Origin: Solanum dulcamara
Taxonomy: Eukaryota; Streptophyta; Magnoliopsida; Solanales; Solanaceae
Assembly: GCF_947179165.1 (NCBI RefSeq)
Contig: NC_077245.1
Span: 43,455,286 to 43,519,285, forward strand
Reading direction: 5' to 3'
Length of the DNA: 64,000 nt
Part shown: positions 22,876 to 34,796 of the stretch, piece after piece
Layout of the letters: each line of letters opens with the position of its first letter
How positions within the stretch are numbered: position 1 is the stretch's first letter
The notes under the pieces: generated by a model
Told to the model about the DNA's origin: nothing
Databases searched by the model: none
What the model saw: the letters and a program-made list of their open reading frames with translations, nothing else
Translations under genes and position numbers: made by a program

Positions 22876-24060
22876 AAAATTCGAATCAAAAATTTGAGTT
22901 AAAGATGCATAAAAAGCCTACAATTGAGTATAGGTAAAAGTATTACTAAGGCCATGCGAATCCACCCTTGTACCAGCTTGTTGAGGCATTTTTTGGGGCT
23001 GTTTTGTCCCCAAATCAGATTTGGAAATCTACTGCTGCTCAAGCCTCAAATCAGATCTGGAAATCAAAGGTTGCTGCTCACAAATTTGTTTATTTCCAAC
23101 CCTCTCACTCTCAATGTGATCTACATCTTGCTTTTGGTGTTGAAATGAAAGTAGTTTAGGGGGCATAACTTGCACACTATTTTCTTTCAAACTAGCAGCT
23201 GAACAACCACCCAAAACATGCATATTTTCCTTTGAACTAATAGCTGAACAACCTCCCAAAACTTCCATGTTTTGAACCTGAACTGGAGTTGTAGTTTTAC
23301 CAAGTTCCAGAATGGAAATAGGAGCACCAACAGTGTCAAACCATGAACCTGAGCAGCCTGTTGAGGTATTTTTTGGAGATGATTTGCCTCCACATCAGAA
23401 CTGAAGGGCTGCTTCTGCTCAATCCTCAAAGAGGGACTTGTAACTTGCCTCAAAGAAGTAGTAGAGTCTCGAGTAGTAGATCTTGTATTCTGATGAGATG
23501 CCAAACTATTTTCTCTAGGCGGAGACTGATTTAGCTCTGAATTAAGCCTCCTAGAATTTAAACCAATAGTAGCCTCATAACCAATGGTCACAGCAGGGGT
23601 CTATTTGGAGACCATTCTTTGAGCATTAACACAGTCTATTCTTTTGACTTGCTAGGAAAAGCTACTCTGAATAGCAGTATATATATCAATCTGAACCTTA
23701 TTAGCAGCTTGTAGACAAGAGGTAGTAGGTTGAACAGTGGTAGCAGGGGCTCTAGAGTCAATCCTAGGGTCAACCATAAGGTTCTCATGCAAAACATGAG
23801 ACAACCCCCCCCCCCTTTGGACACCCCATCTTGGAAGTTAGTAGGTTTCTCCTGAATCCCACCATCCTCACCTCTATCAACTTTAGAATCAGACAACACA
23901 TTAAAAATATTATTTGGGGAGCCATGGGAGATTGGGAGCATTGAGTCAATAATTGTTTCCCACTCGCTCTATCCATTTTGCATTGTACTTACAACAACGA
24001 AATCAACATTAAGAAGGGGACTGGGGTTTGGGAGCATTGAGTCAATACATGATGTCTTGA
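22876..24060 (-). pseudogene. LINE ORF1, repeat-rich middle, frameshifted
   Basis: Hydrophilic Gln/Ser/Asn-rich coding remnant in several frames (pieces at 23029-23268, 23187-23591 and 23636-23976). It contains duplicated short motifs: two copies of VLGGCSA followed by K-E-N about 45 bp apart near 23,190-23,270, and two copies of a segment containing plus-strand AAATCAGAT at about 23,013 and 23,047. An 11-base C run on the plus strand (23805-23815) lies where the best frame switches. No domain is recognised. Confidence 0.6.
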
Positions 24061-24585
24061 TCAGGATGGTTTTATACATTTTTTGGCCATTACCTTGTTC
24101 GTTTTGAGTGTTTTGGACATTTTAAGCATTACCTTTAAAGTTTTTTCTCTTTTGGGTTTGCCACTGTTTATTTGAATGTTGGTTCCCGTATGGATTGATT
24201 GGGTGGTCATTTGCTTTATTTCCCGAAATATTGCTTTTGGATTGTTGGGGGATATCTTTGTGATTTCCATCATGAGCGGTGGCGATATTTTCTTCTAATT
24301 GTACCTTTGACCTGGAACATTGAGCATTAGGTGAGTCAATAGAAGTAAGAATCATACCTGAGTTGTTTGAGGATGCATTTTTCTTTGGCGCTTTTTCTTG
24401 TTCTTTAGTCCTTTTCTACTCCTTATCTCTTTTACTAATAGCACAAACAAGAGGAATGTGACCCTAATGTTTGCAATAAGTACAGTACAGAGGTATATCT
24501 TCATATTCAATGTCTTGCCATCTTTCTTCTCTATTTGGATCGTCTTTCTCATCGAAGCCAATCCATACACTTTGGATTCTTCATT
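24061..24585 (-). pseudogene. LINE ORF1 zinc knuckle region
   Basis: Minus-strand translation near 24,440-24,500 gives CTYCKH-x-GHIPLVC, a CX2CX4HX4C knuckle with one stop inside it (between H and G). The segment before it (ENDPNREERWQDIEYED-like, in mixed frames) and a Lys/Asn/Gln-rich tail after it fit the zf-CCHC_4 region that follows DUF4283 in plant LINE ORF1. It would bind element RNA. Confidence 0.75.
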
Positions 24586-25156
24586 TTATGATGTCCATTT
24601 GAACTTTTGATTTTGCCACGCTCCCCTCGTCTTTTGCATGATTTCCATATCCAAATATAACACTTGTCTCACATCCGCAAGCAAGAGAGTAACAAATTCC
24701 TTATGAAAGCAATGCCAAGGAAGCTCTGCGAGTACAACCCAAATAGGGAGGATGAGAGTTTCATAGTTTGAATCAAAATTAGGAGTCCAAATATGAAACC
24801 TCATAAAAACACCATAAATATACATTCTCTTACTATCTAGTACATTAGCTCTATCGTGCTCCATCGTGCTTATTATCAAGATCAATATATATGTGTCTAG
24901 GATTGAAATGGGTGATCTTAAACTTGCCTTGGAGTTCAGTCTGAGTAATAGATGTTTTTCGTATCACCTCCATCTTAGGCATAGGACTGTAAAACTTCCC
25001 AATGAGAGTGTACTTACATGATTCGGCCATCTTAACCATATAGTCGTTTCTCTTAAACATGACAGTCGAGCAGCCCTGTTTTGTCACTTTTTTGGGAGGT
25101 GTTTGGTCAATTTTGGTTTCAGTCCGGACTTGTCTAAATCTAAGTCTTGTGGCCAA
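24586..25156 (-). pseudogene. LINE ORF1 DUF4283-like domain
   Basis: Two overlapping open stretches. The first has MVKMAESCKYTLIGKFYSP and FKITHFNPRHIYIDLDN. The second has IYGVFMRFHIWTPNFDSN, then PIWVVLAELPWHCFHKEF and VLYLDMEIMQKTRG. This order, with LIGKF, RHIYI and W-V-x-LPELPWH, is characteristic of DUF4283, the N-terminal nucleic-acid-associated domain of plant LINE ORF1. One frameshift lies near 24,860. Confidence 0.85.
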
Positions 25157-25410
25157 GGATTGCTTTGTGATAGGAGGAAGGGGTGGTTTGTAGTGGTCAG
25201 TTGATTGTTAGGGGGTTTAGACTTCGGAGGTATCGCGCTAGGGGTTAAAGATATAACTGTTTTTTTGGAGTTAATCAGGTCAATTTTTTTAAAATTGGAC
25301 AAGATGGGAGGGAAGTCTGAAACAGGAGGATGGTTGGTACATTTGGGATCAGTAGTGGTGCTGGGATTGCCCAGAGTATTGGTATGATCAACCAAAATAA
25401 CATCGGGCAA
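25084..25410 (-). pseudogene. LINE ORF1 N-terminal region
   Basis: A Pro/Ser/Thr/Asn-rich stretch of 108 codons (for example PPVSDFPPILSNFKK, IPPKSKPPNNQ) precedes DUF4283 and runs into it after a frameshift near 25,090-25,150. The ATG is not certain because the open stretch extends upstream in degraded form. No domain is recognised. Confidence 0.6.
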
Positions 25411-25880
25411 TAAAACACTGTTTTCGACACTATTGGTGTAAGTTGGAATTTTGGAATTTGAGTTAGGGGGATCTAAAAATTGAGTTTTTTGGTTTTTATG
25501 ATTCCTAATGGTATGAGGGTTATTATGGGATTGAGAATTATTTTGCTGTTCACCGGAAAAGTGACTCCGATGGAATGTTTCGGAATTTCGACACTTTTAT
25601 CGACGTTTGAATGGTTGAGAGGGTCATATTTTGGATAATTTTGTTCCTGGGAGGTCCTAGGGTACTGGGGTTACAATTTGGATGAAAAACAATTTTTTCG
25701 GCACCGGAGCTCCGGCACCACCATCGCTGCCAGCAAGAATAGTAGAATTTGGAACCCTAAATTCGATGAGACCCGTTGATAATTTGATGGGACTTTTTGC
25801 ATGGACGTGGTGCTGGTGTTAGTGTGCACAAACCCCATCAAAAAGTTTCCATTTTCTCCACCTTACGCGGCGGCTCCGCC
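25411..25880 (-). other. LINE 5' leader, approximate
   Basis: Sequence upstream of ORF1 on the minus strand, with a GC-rich patch near 25,700-25,740 and another near 25,865-25,885 (plus strand GGCGGCTCCGCCGTCACC). It has no open frame. I place the 5' end near 25,880, where GC content drops, but found no target duplication to fix it. Confidence 0.45.
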
Positions 25881-26051
25881 GTCACCAGAAATATTCAAAT
25901 GAATACCCATATTATCCACTTACCTGGATCCCAAAGATAATCTGGTCTGAACTGTTTGAATGTACTTGTACCATAAATTAATGTAGATATGAGGCTCCAT
26001 GGTACAATGCATATATGCTGCCCCATAGGTACAGTCTGCCTATCCCGTAGG
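25881..26051. other. unassigned spacer between LINE and LTR-like segment
   Basis: About 170 bp with no coding potential or repeat that I can see. It may be the sequence into which the LINE inserted. Confidence 0.3.
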
Positions 26052-29041
26052 TGTTGACACCCAATTTTGACCGACCGATAATTACTTTTCGAATCACTAT
26101 CTTAATAAATAGACATTTTTTAATTATTTCCTTATAATATATATATATATATAAATAAATAAATTTACATTTTAGTTTTACCCATAATATATTTTTCTTT
26201 TTATTAGCTCATAATATTTTTTTCTTTTTATTAATATTATTACCATTATTAATAATTTTTTTAATTAAAGTAACAAGCTTCGTACGTTCAAATATTTTTT
26301 GTATTATTTAGTATATATTAGATGCGTGTGTGTATTTTATTTATATAAAATATTACTTAACTAAGTATATTTATCAATTTACTTATTCATATTGATTTGT
26401 GCCTGTTGTATACCTATTTTATATGTCTTATATGCATGTGTATATAAAGTTATTACTTAATTAAGTTTATTGTGAATTTTAGTTAATATGTATATCATAT
26501 CTATTTTAGTATGCATACGTTGCATCATATATATATATATATATATTTATTTGTATAGTATATACATAAGTATTTCTTTATAAAAAATATATTACTTACT
26601 AAGTTTATTTTATAATTTACTTATTCATATTAATATATATGTATTACATCTATTTTAATAGGTCGTATGTACATATGTATATAAAAGGGTTATTATTTAA
26701 GTTTATTATATATTTTTATTTGTTTATGTTAACATATCTATTACACATCTATTTTTAGTACGTATTATATACATGTGGACATTTTATATGTATAAACGCA
26801 TATATTTATATTATATGTATATGCATATTACTTTATATATATAATATTATTACTTGATAAATTTATGATTTTACTTATTCAACATGTATTTGATAATTAA
26901 TTAGATGACATTTTATTTTTTTACAACTAATTATAATTATTGCCTAATCCAATTTAATGTAGTCTATTTTTTATCAAAATCTCATCCGTTCGTTTGATTG
27001 ATCGGACGGCTCTCATTCATTCTCATCTTTTGCACACCCCCAAAACCCTAAACTACCTTATTCTTCCTCTTTCTAATAAAAAAAAGGACCTCACTCTCTC
27101 TCTAACTCTCTCACCCTAACTCTCTCTCTATACTCTTCATCTTCTCCAAAGAGAACAGAAGACACACACAAGACGCCGCACTTCCCTCTCATAACAACCA
27201 CAGTAGCCCCTCGCGCAACCAGTAGCAGCTAGCAGCCAGCAGCTGGCCGACAGCAGCCAGCAGCAGCGAATGCAACCAGCAGCAGCGGCGACCTCCTTCT
27301 CCAGCGACGGCAGCAGCTCCTTAAAGTCGCAGCCTCTTCTACATTGAAGCCGACGAACAGCAGCAACAAGGAGCATCGATGCTCCAGTCAACTTTCCAGC
27401 AGCCCCCTCACACACACCCACACCTCCATCTCTCTCTCCTCTCCGACGAGCTCGATGAGCAATGACAACCTTCAGTTGCAGCAACATCAACACCACTATG
27501 GTCAGATCTTAGTTGGCTAGATGTTTGGAGATTTGGTTTGTTGAAGACGGATCTTAACAGATCCGTCCAGGTTAGTTTCTTTAAGTTCGATTGCCATCTC
27601 GTCTTTTAGCTTTGAATATATTTTTATTTGTCTATGGTTATGATTCAAAGATTCTTGTGTGCTTTGCTAATTATTTTTTTAAGCTTCTCATATATGAAAA
27701 ATCTTAACATTTGCAAAGTCTGTGATATGGCCATTTCTCATTAAATTCAAATCATTTGATTGTTAATTTTCATTACATCATTGGTGTGTGATTTGAGTTT
27801 GTGGTTAAATTGTTTGTTCATCAATTTCATACTCACTGAATCTCAAAGACTTTGGATATGTGATTACTTGGCCAATTTATCATGACTATTTGTCTTGGAA
27901 TTTAGATTTGAGTTGTATATTTGTTTTTGATTTGTCTTTAAGAATCCAAATTATCGTATATGTTTTCTTCAATAAGTGGAAAATCATATTTTTGTTTTAA
28001 TTTTGCTGAAACATGTATTGTATTGTCTAACTTATGAGTTTTCAAATTATTATAGTTTTTAATGTTTGAATTTGAGAATTTGTAACGAGTCGTGTGGAGC
28101 TATTTATTTTGTTTCTTCCCTTTTGTCGATACTGAATTGGTCTTATGCTTAGATTGTAGATTGATATTTTCATTTGACTTGATTGGTTTTGAAATAGCCA
28201 ATTTGAAACGTTAACATTTCTAGCAGTATGAATATGAGTTGGTCTCTTAAAATTGATTATTGCCTCTAATTAATTTTTTTACCATTATTGGCATTGGGTC
28301 CCTTTGGCATAACTTTTGACTTTTTTTGAAACTATCTTTTGAATAATTTCAGATGCAAATCTTGAAAAGTCATATTGTTTTGATTTTGTTAACAAAATTT
28401 TGAAAATCTTGTCATCTTTTTGAAATGAAATACACCCTCACTGACTTATTTGTCAAAAAGTTTGAAATTAAAATTTGGCTAGTGGTTTTTGTTGATTTCA
28501 TTATCTTTTACACATGGGTGTATCACTATAAAAAGAGACACACACACACAGAGAGAAAAAAAAGACACGGAGAGAAAAAGACAAGAACACAAAACAGAGA
28601 AGAAAAGAAAAGAACACACTAGAACTCAGAGAAGCTTTTAACAAAAATACTCCATCGTTTTTAAGTTCTTTCTTTTGCCTCTTTGTTACTTTGACTGGTT
28701 TGGATCTTGGATATTGCTATCGCTTTTTGTTGGCATATTAATAAGACTCATATTAACCGGTTAGTACTTCTTTTTCCTCTTTTTTTATTGTATTGTCTTC
28801 ACTTTAGGTTCTTACATATTATATCTTGTTAAAATAAATATATGAAGTATCCATGTTAATTCTCACTTTCTTTGATATATTGGTTTATTATTTTAAAATG
28901 TGTTCTTGCTTTGTTTGTTTGCTTTGTTGTAGTAAAATTATATAATCACGAGATACCTCTCTATATATCTGTATATTGTTTGTGTTGTCTTTATGATTTA
29001 GCAGGGTTTGAACTTCAAAGTTCAAGATACCAGGAGTGACA
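26052..29041 (+). repeat. LTR-like segment beginning TGTTGACACC (possible solo LTR)
   Basis: The left edge reads TGTTGACACCCAATTTTG, a recurring LTR start in plant gypsy elements. The first 900 bp are very AT-rich with TA runs. A CT-rich then CAG-rich leader-like patch lies at 27,080-27,500. A TATAAAAAG box stands at 28,527-28,535, followed by a purine-rich stretch. A possible right edge is CAGGAGTGACA at 29,041. The five bases on each side (GTAGG and AATGA) do not match, and no PBS follows, so the borders are not proven. No gene is visible. A minus-strand 119-codon frame at 27,137-27,496 is a composition artefact. Confidence 0.4.
28527..28535 (+). promoter_or_regulatory. candidate TATA box in LTR-like segment
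   Basis: TATAAAAAG stands directly before a (CA)n/(GA)n purine-rich leader-like tract. It is consistent with an LTR promoter but unsupported by a second LTR copy. Confidence 0.35.
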
Positions 29042-29179
29042 AATGATTTTTTTTTAGATGTTGTTATCTCGTTTACATTTTTTGTATTATTTATTCATTT
29101 ACCTTTTTGGTCTACCCTAATAATGGAACAATTTATTACAATAGATACAATTTACCCATCACTCATCCCCGAGTGATCT

Positions 29180-30530
29180 AATAAAAAAACTAGGCTAAGT
29201 TTGAAATAGCGTCGTACCCGAATCCTCAAACAAGTGAGGGTACTTGTTCCATATGTGCTTCTCTATTTCCAAGTGGCTTCCTCTATCATATGATGCTTCC
29301 ATTATATCTTTACTGATCTGATCTCTTTAGTTCTCAGCTTTCAAACATGACGATCGATAATTGCAACTGGTTCCTCCTAATACTGAAGACCCTTTTCCAA
29401 TAAGATCGAATCCCTCTTAATAATATAATCTCCATCCTCATGGTACCTCTTTAACATAGATCTATGAAATACGGGATTTACTCTAGATAAGTTAGGTGGT
29501 ACAACCAACCTATAAGCCATTGGCCCCACATAATCAAGAATCTCAAATAGACCAATATAGTGAGAGCTAAGCCTACCTTTTTTTCCCAACCTCATGACTC
29601 TTTTTATAGGCAAAACCTTCAATAGGACTTTCTCACAAACTTAAAATATCATATCTCTTAACTTGCAATGTGCATACTCTTTTTGTATGCTCTGGACTGC
29701 TAAAAGTTTTCTTTGAATACCCTTTAATTTTTCTTGAGATTCCTTACCAAGTCAACCCCCAAAGATTTTACATATCCAGCCTCAAACCACCCTATGGGCG
29801 ATCTACATTCCCTCCCATAAAGTGCTTCAAATGATGCCATATCAATGCTGGAGTGGTAGCAATTTCTATAAGAAAACTCATACAATGATAAGAATCAATC
29901 CCAATAGCCTCAAAATTCAGTTACACATGCTCTCAACATGAACCCCAACACTTAAATCGTCCTTTCCGACTGACCATCAGTCAAATGGAAGGTTGTACTA
30001 AAGGTGAGCTGAGTGCCCCAGTTTTCATGCAACTTACCCAAGAGTTTTGAAATAAACTTAGTACCATAGTCTGAAATGATAGAAAGGGGCACCCATGCAA
30101 TCTTACTATCTCCTTGACATAAATCATTGCCAAGTGTTGAGCATTATAATCCACTCTAACCGGAATGAAGTGGGCTAATTTAGTCAATATATCAGCAATA
30201 AACCAGATTGCGTCATACTTCCCCAATGTCTTAGGAAGACCCACCACAAAATCTATGGCTATCCTTTCTCACTTCCATTCAGGAATGGGCATTATTTGAA
30301 GCAATCCTGCATGCCTTTGATGCTCATACTTTAATTGTTGACAATTCAGATACTTAACCACAAACTCACCTATGTCCTTTTTCATCCTAAGAAACTAATA
30401 AAGCTGCCTCAAATACAATACATTTGGATGAACCCGAATGAATAGAATATAGTGAACCATGAGACTCTGTCAACACATTTTAGATCAAATCACCAACCCA
30501 AGGAATACTAATGTGAAGCCAAAAATATAT
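29180..30530 (-). pseudogene. decayed Ty3/gypsy pol 3' part (integrase and chromodomain)
   Basis: Minus-strand remnants in integrase order. 29981-30247 has VGLPKTLGKYDAIWFIADILTK and KEIVRLHGCP (integrase core). Sequence 29,800-29,960 gives YHSSIDMASFEALYGREC. 29377-29622 has VMRLGKKGRLSSHYIGLFEIL and VNPVFHRSML (GPF/Y-type region). About 29,200-29,340 gives a chromodomain-like end with EEATW. Upstream, 30,250-30,500 holds a degraded zinc region. Many stops and shifts. LTRs were not found, and gag, protease and RT are absent, so it is a 3' fragment of a chromovirus. Confidence 0.75.
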
Positions 30531-31084
30531 ATTTTTAGAAAATAATTGCCTCACCTTTAGTATTTTTATTTATCCTTCTTGAGAATGGATTTTATGAATT
30601 GTGTTTAATAGTGTATTTTATTTGTAGGATTAAATTGACATGAAGATGAAGAGATTTGGAGCCAAAATGAATTAAAAATGCAAGATTATAGAAGGAAATC
30701 CAGCACGCAATTTAATTGAAGGATTATAATATAATATTAATATTTTCATATATTCCTATAAGAAAGTAAATAATGAGAAATAAAATTGAATTGTCCACTG
30801 TTGCCACACGTGGCAGCTATTGAAGACATCAACATCAATAAATTTAGTAAAATAAGTAATCGACAAGTCCCTGTGGGTTCACATCCGATTCCTAAAAAGA
30901 GAAACTTTATTATTTGCACTGCCGTATATACTTGTGTATGCATTTGGACATAACAAATACAAATCCTTCCCCTAAAACTGAGCAGTATGCCTGCATCGAG
31001 TGTGGCATCCTGAACCTCAGAAGATACCACCTTAATTCTGAGCTCGCTCAAATTTTCATCTTTGATAAAAGTGTGTATAACCTC
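30531..31084. other. unassigned stretch with an open minus-strand frame
   Basis: AT-rich, non-repetitive within the window. A minus-strand 139-codon frame (30746-31165) spans it and extends into the neighbouring LTR-like end, so at least its start is not a gene of its own. I do not recognise the translated sequence. It could be the start of the internal region of the element whose LTR is at 31,085-34,137, but no PBS is visible. Confidence 0.3.
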
Positions 31085-34000
31085 TGTCGCACCCCATTTT
31101 TCTTGAAACGGAATTGCAACGACGTGACAACTCTTTTTAGGATTCAAAAAGAGAAGAGTATCCACCTATCGAATTAAAGGTGAGTTAGGGCACCAAACTA
31201 AACTATAAATAAAACTAAATTAGGTCAATTGCTAACAAAGATTAGGTAAGGGTTCAAGTTACCTCAAAAGGAAGGTGTAAGGCACTTTCTGAGGTCCACA
31301 AAGGTGGATCCCGATCGAATCTTATAAATTATGTAGGGGTTAAAAATATAGCAAATAAAGGTCTCTTATTTATTTTAATTAACTAATGAAGGACTAAGGT
31401 GATACAGAAAGTGTAAAGAAAACAAATAAAATTAATTAGTCAACTAAATAGAATAGACAAGCGAGGAGATAGAATTTGCATAATTAAATATTTAAGAAGA
31501 TAACATTAAACTACCCAAAATAAAACATACAACAATGAAAGAAAAAGGAAAAGACAAATTAAAGCTACATTAAACTTTTATTCGAATCAGTGCCCGGCTT
31601 ATTACTCGGAAGATAAATTAATTTTTCTGCTCGGATAAACTTACATCATTTCCTAGGGGCCTATTTACCCCTACCCTTCCTAGGTTCATTTTATTATTAA
31701 CCTAAAAGCAATCTAAAAGAAAATAAAGCTAACGTCCTAGAAGATGTCTAGCGTTCCGATCTTATTGTCTAAGAGGCATTGGACGTACTATCAGGATATG
31801 TTCTGGATTTTAAAAAATCTCAAGGATCGTAAATAGACACTTAGTCAAACAAAACAAGTAGAACGAGCAGTTAGCACATAAAGTCTCAAATAAGCCTCTA
31901 GTTTGATTATAAACATGCTTGAAAACACATACAAGTTGTAAAAGCCATGATAAATTATGTGTGTGCATACATAGTTAAATACAAGAGTCATAATGCAAAA
32001 CTTAATGTCAAGGGGGGCAAAGATCAAATATTAGACATATGAGGCAAATTTTAATTACTAGGGTGATTGCAATAAAGAAAAGGTGTTTATGACAATTTTA
32101 GTTATTAGCATGCTAAAATATTTATAAAATACTATGAGCATAGTTTCAACTTATTATTCTATAATATACTTATTCAATCTTATAGATCTGGTCTCTATAT
32201 AAAATAACATATTGAAAATATTTATAAAAAAGCCTTTTAACATGATGTTTACTCAATTATCTTGCTAGGAATAATTAATAAAGGTATATGAACATAATAT
32301 CTAACAATTGACATGCTGAAATTATTTACAAAATTAGATGAGCACACTATAGGATATTATATCGACTTGAATTCTAGATTGGAAAAATACACGAGGCATG
32401 ATACAACAATAGTGAATTACCAATTTTAATCCATGATAATCTCTTATTCTAAATAGCATGGTTATTTACCCGTTAGTTTCGAATACGCAGGATTTTCAGA
32501 TTTTAATGGTATTAAGACATACTACTTTCAGATTTTAGTGATATTAACATGTACTCATTGTTATTCAACATGAATACTGTAGAACATGCTGAAAACTGAT
32601 TACGAGGTGAGTCCTAGAGGCATGGTATCTATGATGTACAAAAAAATATTTGAAAATCCTATAGACATGACTTGTTTATGAATTAATAATATTGATAATT
32701 ATTTAATAGAGGTCTATAGAGATGATATCTAAAAGAAGTTATAATACAAAATAGATCCTTAGGAAATTACTTTTTATAACATTATGGATAGTTTACTTTA
32801 AACAAGGCAGAATTAACATATAAAGATTAGGCAAATTATTTTTATATGTATTAAAACTAGATGACATATTTTAAATGCAGAATGATGATAGATAATAAAG
32901 TAAAATTAAGATTCAGTTTTCCACCATTCAAACAAATATACATAATTATTTTTTTTAAAGAATAAAATCAATGAACAACCTTACAAAGATTATTTCTTTA
33001 AATTAGGTCTAAGCATGATATCAGCGGCACGATTTTCATAACTATGATCAATTAACCAACTCTTTGTAAGCATATCATCTAACACACATACACAAATTAT
33101 GATAAAGTAAAATAAATCCAAGTAGCACGTTAGTTTCCCTCCCCCTTAGACAGTCCCCAAATTCTTTATTATATAGAGCAATGTTTAAAACATTATTATA
33201 AAAACCAAATAGAGAAGCAAGTAAATAAAGTAATACAAATTATAAACAAAAAGATTAAAGTAAAACAATAGAATTTCAGCTTTTCCGCCCAAGCAAACTC
33301 TTTCATGTTTTGAACTCTAACGTTCAAAAGCCTGTTAAATATAAAAAGAAGCAGAAACAAACATTATATACGAGAATATCAGATGCATACTATATTATGA
33401 TATTTTATTGGCAAAAGAAGAAGAGAGTACAAGTGCACACAAAGATATTAAAGACTGACCTAGATCCTTCCTCTAGTATTAATACAGATTTATGCAAATT
33501 TAAAGTAAAATTATACTACATGCAAGAATTAAAATCATTCTAGTAAGAATTACTAATTGATTATGTAATTTGTCAATTAACAAAGTAAAACTTGATGTTT
33601 CCAACTTAGAGCAATAGCCAAAATAAAGTATCAGAATAGTGTTTAGAGCTTTTGAGATTATGTGGGTTATGCTTGATAAAAAAAAAGTGTGTCGATAATG
33701 AAAGGGGTCATGTTTATATAGTGAATAGAGGCTGAACCTTACAGGGAAAGAAACTAATTCAGAATAAATTAAGGAAGGTTATTTCCTTAAACAAATAAGG
33801 AGAACCAAATCAAGCAGGAAATCAGCAAAGTTTATCACAAAACGGGTAAGAATCTGTCCATATTATTATTTAAGGCAAGAAGGATCAGTTGAAAAATAAG
33901 GAAAAACCAAATTAAAGCAGAAAACAGGCAAAGTCTACCATAAATAAATAAGTAAGAATTAGTTTTAAAATAGACAAGGAAAGAAAACTTAAATTTCAGA

Positions 34001-34137
34001 ATGAGGACCAACACTAATATATGACAAGTTTTAACATAATAAAAATTTACCATAAGCAAGGGGTATCAAACAATTTGAAATCAGAAATTTAAAGAAAGAA
34101 TATCATGATTGACATAAACATAGTTAATTTAAAATCA
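31085..34137 (-). repeat. LTR-like segment, probably Tat/Ogre-type, minus orientation
   Basis: The left edge is TGTCGCACCCCATTTTTC on the plus strand, i.e. an LTR ending GGGGTGCGACA on the minus strand. Near it the minus strand reads GATAGGTGGATACTC, resembling the GGTGGCGACTC motif near the end of Solanaceae Tat/Ogre LTRs (recalled family knowledge). A minus-strand TATATAAAC box lies at about 33,712-33,720. The right edge at 34,137 (CA) is provisional. The flanking five bases (ACCTC and TAAAT) do not match, so it is either truncated or misbordered. Element D begins five bases further on. No coding sequence is visible. Confidence 0.45.
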
Positions 34138-34142
34138 TAAAT

Positions 34143-34177
34143 TGTAATGACCCTCTAGGTCATTTTTGAATCAAAGC
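34143..34177 (+). repeat. element D 5' LTR, first 35 bp, including TSD copy AAAGC
   Basis: TGTAATGACCCTCTAGGTCA at 34,143 matches the start of the D 3' LTR at 54,341 (TGTAATGACCCTCCAGGTCA). The LTR is cut after AAAGC (34,173-34,177) by the solo LTR B1 and resumes with AAAGCATTCATTT at 47,043. AAAGC is therefore the target duplication of B1. Confidence 0.85.
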
Positions 34178-34765
34178 AGTTATATCCCATACTTTTGTAC
34201 ATTGGAACATTTTTAAGCTACTCTAAAGCTGTCATGTGATCCATGCTATCCATGACGTTATCAAAATGATCCTAAGGAGGGGAGGATGTACGCTTCATAT
34301 TTTCAATAGACTAGTTGTATGTGGGTAGTGATGGTTTGAAATAGGTTTGGAAGGATTTGAAAAGGGTTCAAGGCCAAATAATTTATCATAGTAATCGACC
34401 TACTTGCTTAAGCTACTTATTTGGATGTCTTACATAATTAAGCTACTTGATTACACGTCTAGCTTAAGTAGCAAGGACCACACGGGTTCTTAAGGTAAGA
34501 CTAATTGCTAATCTACGAAAAGAACAAGTAGGTGATGCACCTACTTGGAATATGTGGGCTGCATTTTAAATGAAAAGGGAAAATAGATGATGCAACTACT
34601 TACAAACTTGTGGCAGGAATTAAGTGGGGATTAGTGATTAATTATGATTAATTAACTTAATTAGACCACTAAGTAGGCCCCACCAAGACATGTGACTGAA
34701 TCTGATTGGTGTGTGGATGATAATGGGACACATGTCAACAATGAACACATGTCATAAGGGTGGAA

Positions 34766-34796
34766 ACGTGTCCAACCCCTAGGCAGCCTATATATA
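34766..34796 (+). promoter_or_regulatory. B1 LTR promoter: ACGTGTCC plus TATA box
   Basis: ACGTGTCC at 34,766-34,773 lies upstream of TATATATA at 34,789-34,796. Two ACACATGTC sequences lie within the preceding 60 bp. The related LTR at 59,208 has CACGTGTC before its TATA box. ACGTG cores are binding sites for plant bZIP/bHLH factors. Function here is inferred. Confidence 0.45.

Larger units (their letters stand above)
883..25880 (-). mobile_element. LINE (L1-type, RNase H-containing), minus strand, interrupted by a gypsy element
   Basis: A non-LTR retrotransposon read from about 25,880 down to 883. In element order it has a GC-rich 5' leader, ORF1 (hydrophilic N-terminus, DUF4283-like domain, CX2CX4HX4C zinc knuckle, Ser/Gln-rich tail), ORF2 starting at 22,105 (apurinic endonuclease, reverse transcriptase, zf-RVT, RNase H) and a short 3' UTR with an A8 tail. 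A 16.6 kb three-LTR gypsy insertion (5259-21868) splits the endonuclease. Leaving out the insertion and one TSD copy, about 8.4 kb of LINE remains. Reading across the gap keeps the endonuclease similarity in one frame, which supports the nested interpretation. Many stops and frameshifts make it non-functional. The 5' boundary is uncertain by roughly 100 bp. Confidence 0.85.

Noticed and set aside
27137..27496. 119-codon Cys/Leu/Ala/Arg-rich minus-strand frame
   Set aside because: It is the complement of a CAG/CCT-rich leader-like patch; composition explains the open frame.
28425..28622. 65-codon plus-strand frame with a Lys/Arg/His tail
   Set aside because: The second half is a (CA)n/(GA)n purine tract; there is no homologous domain.
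26047..29046. Target duplication around the TGTTGACACC segment
   Set aside because: The flanking five bases are GTAGG and AATGA; they do not match.
30746..31165. 139-codon minus-strand frame as a host gene
   Set aside because: It starts inside the LTR-like end at 31,085-31,165 and no motif is recognised, so I list the region as unassigned instead.
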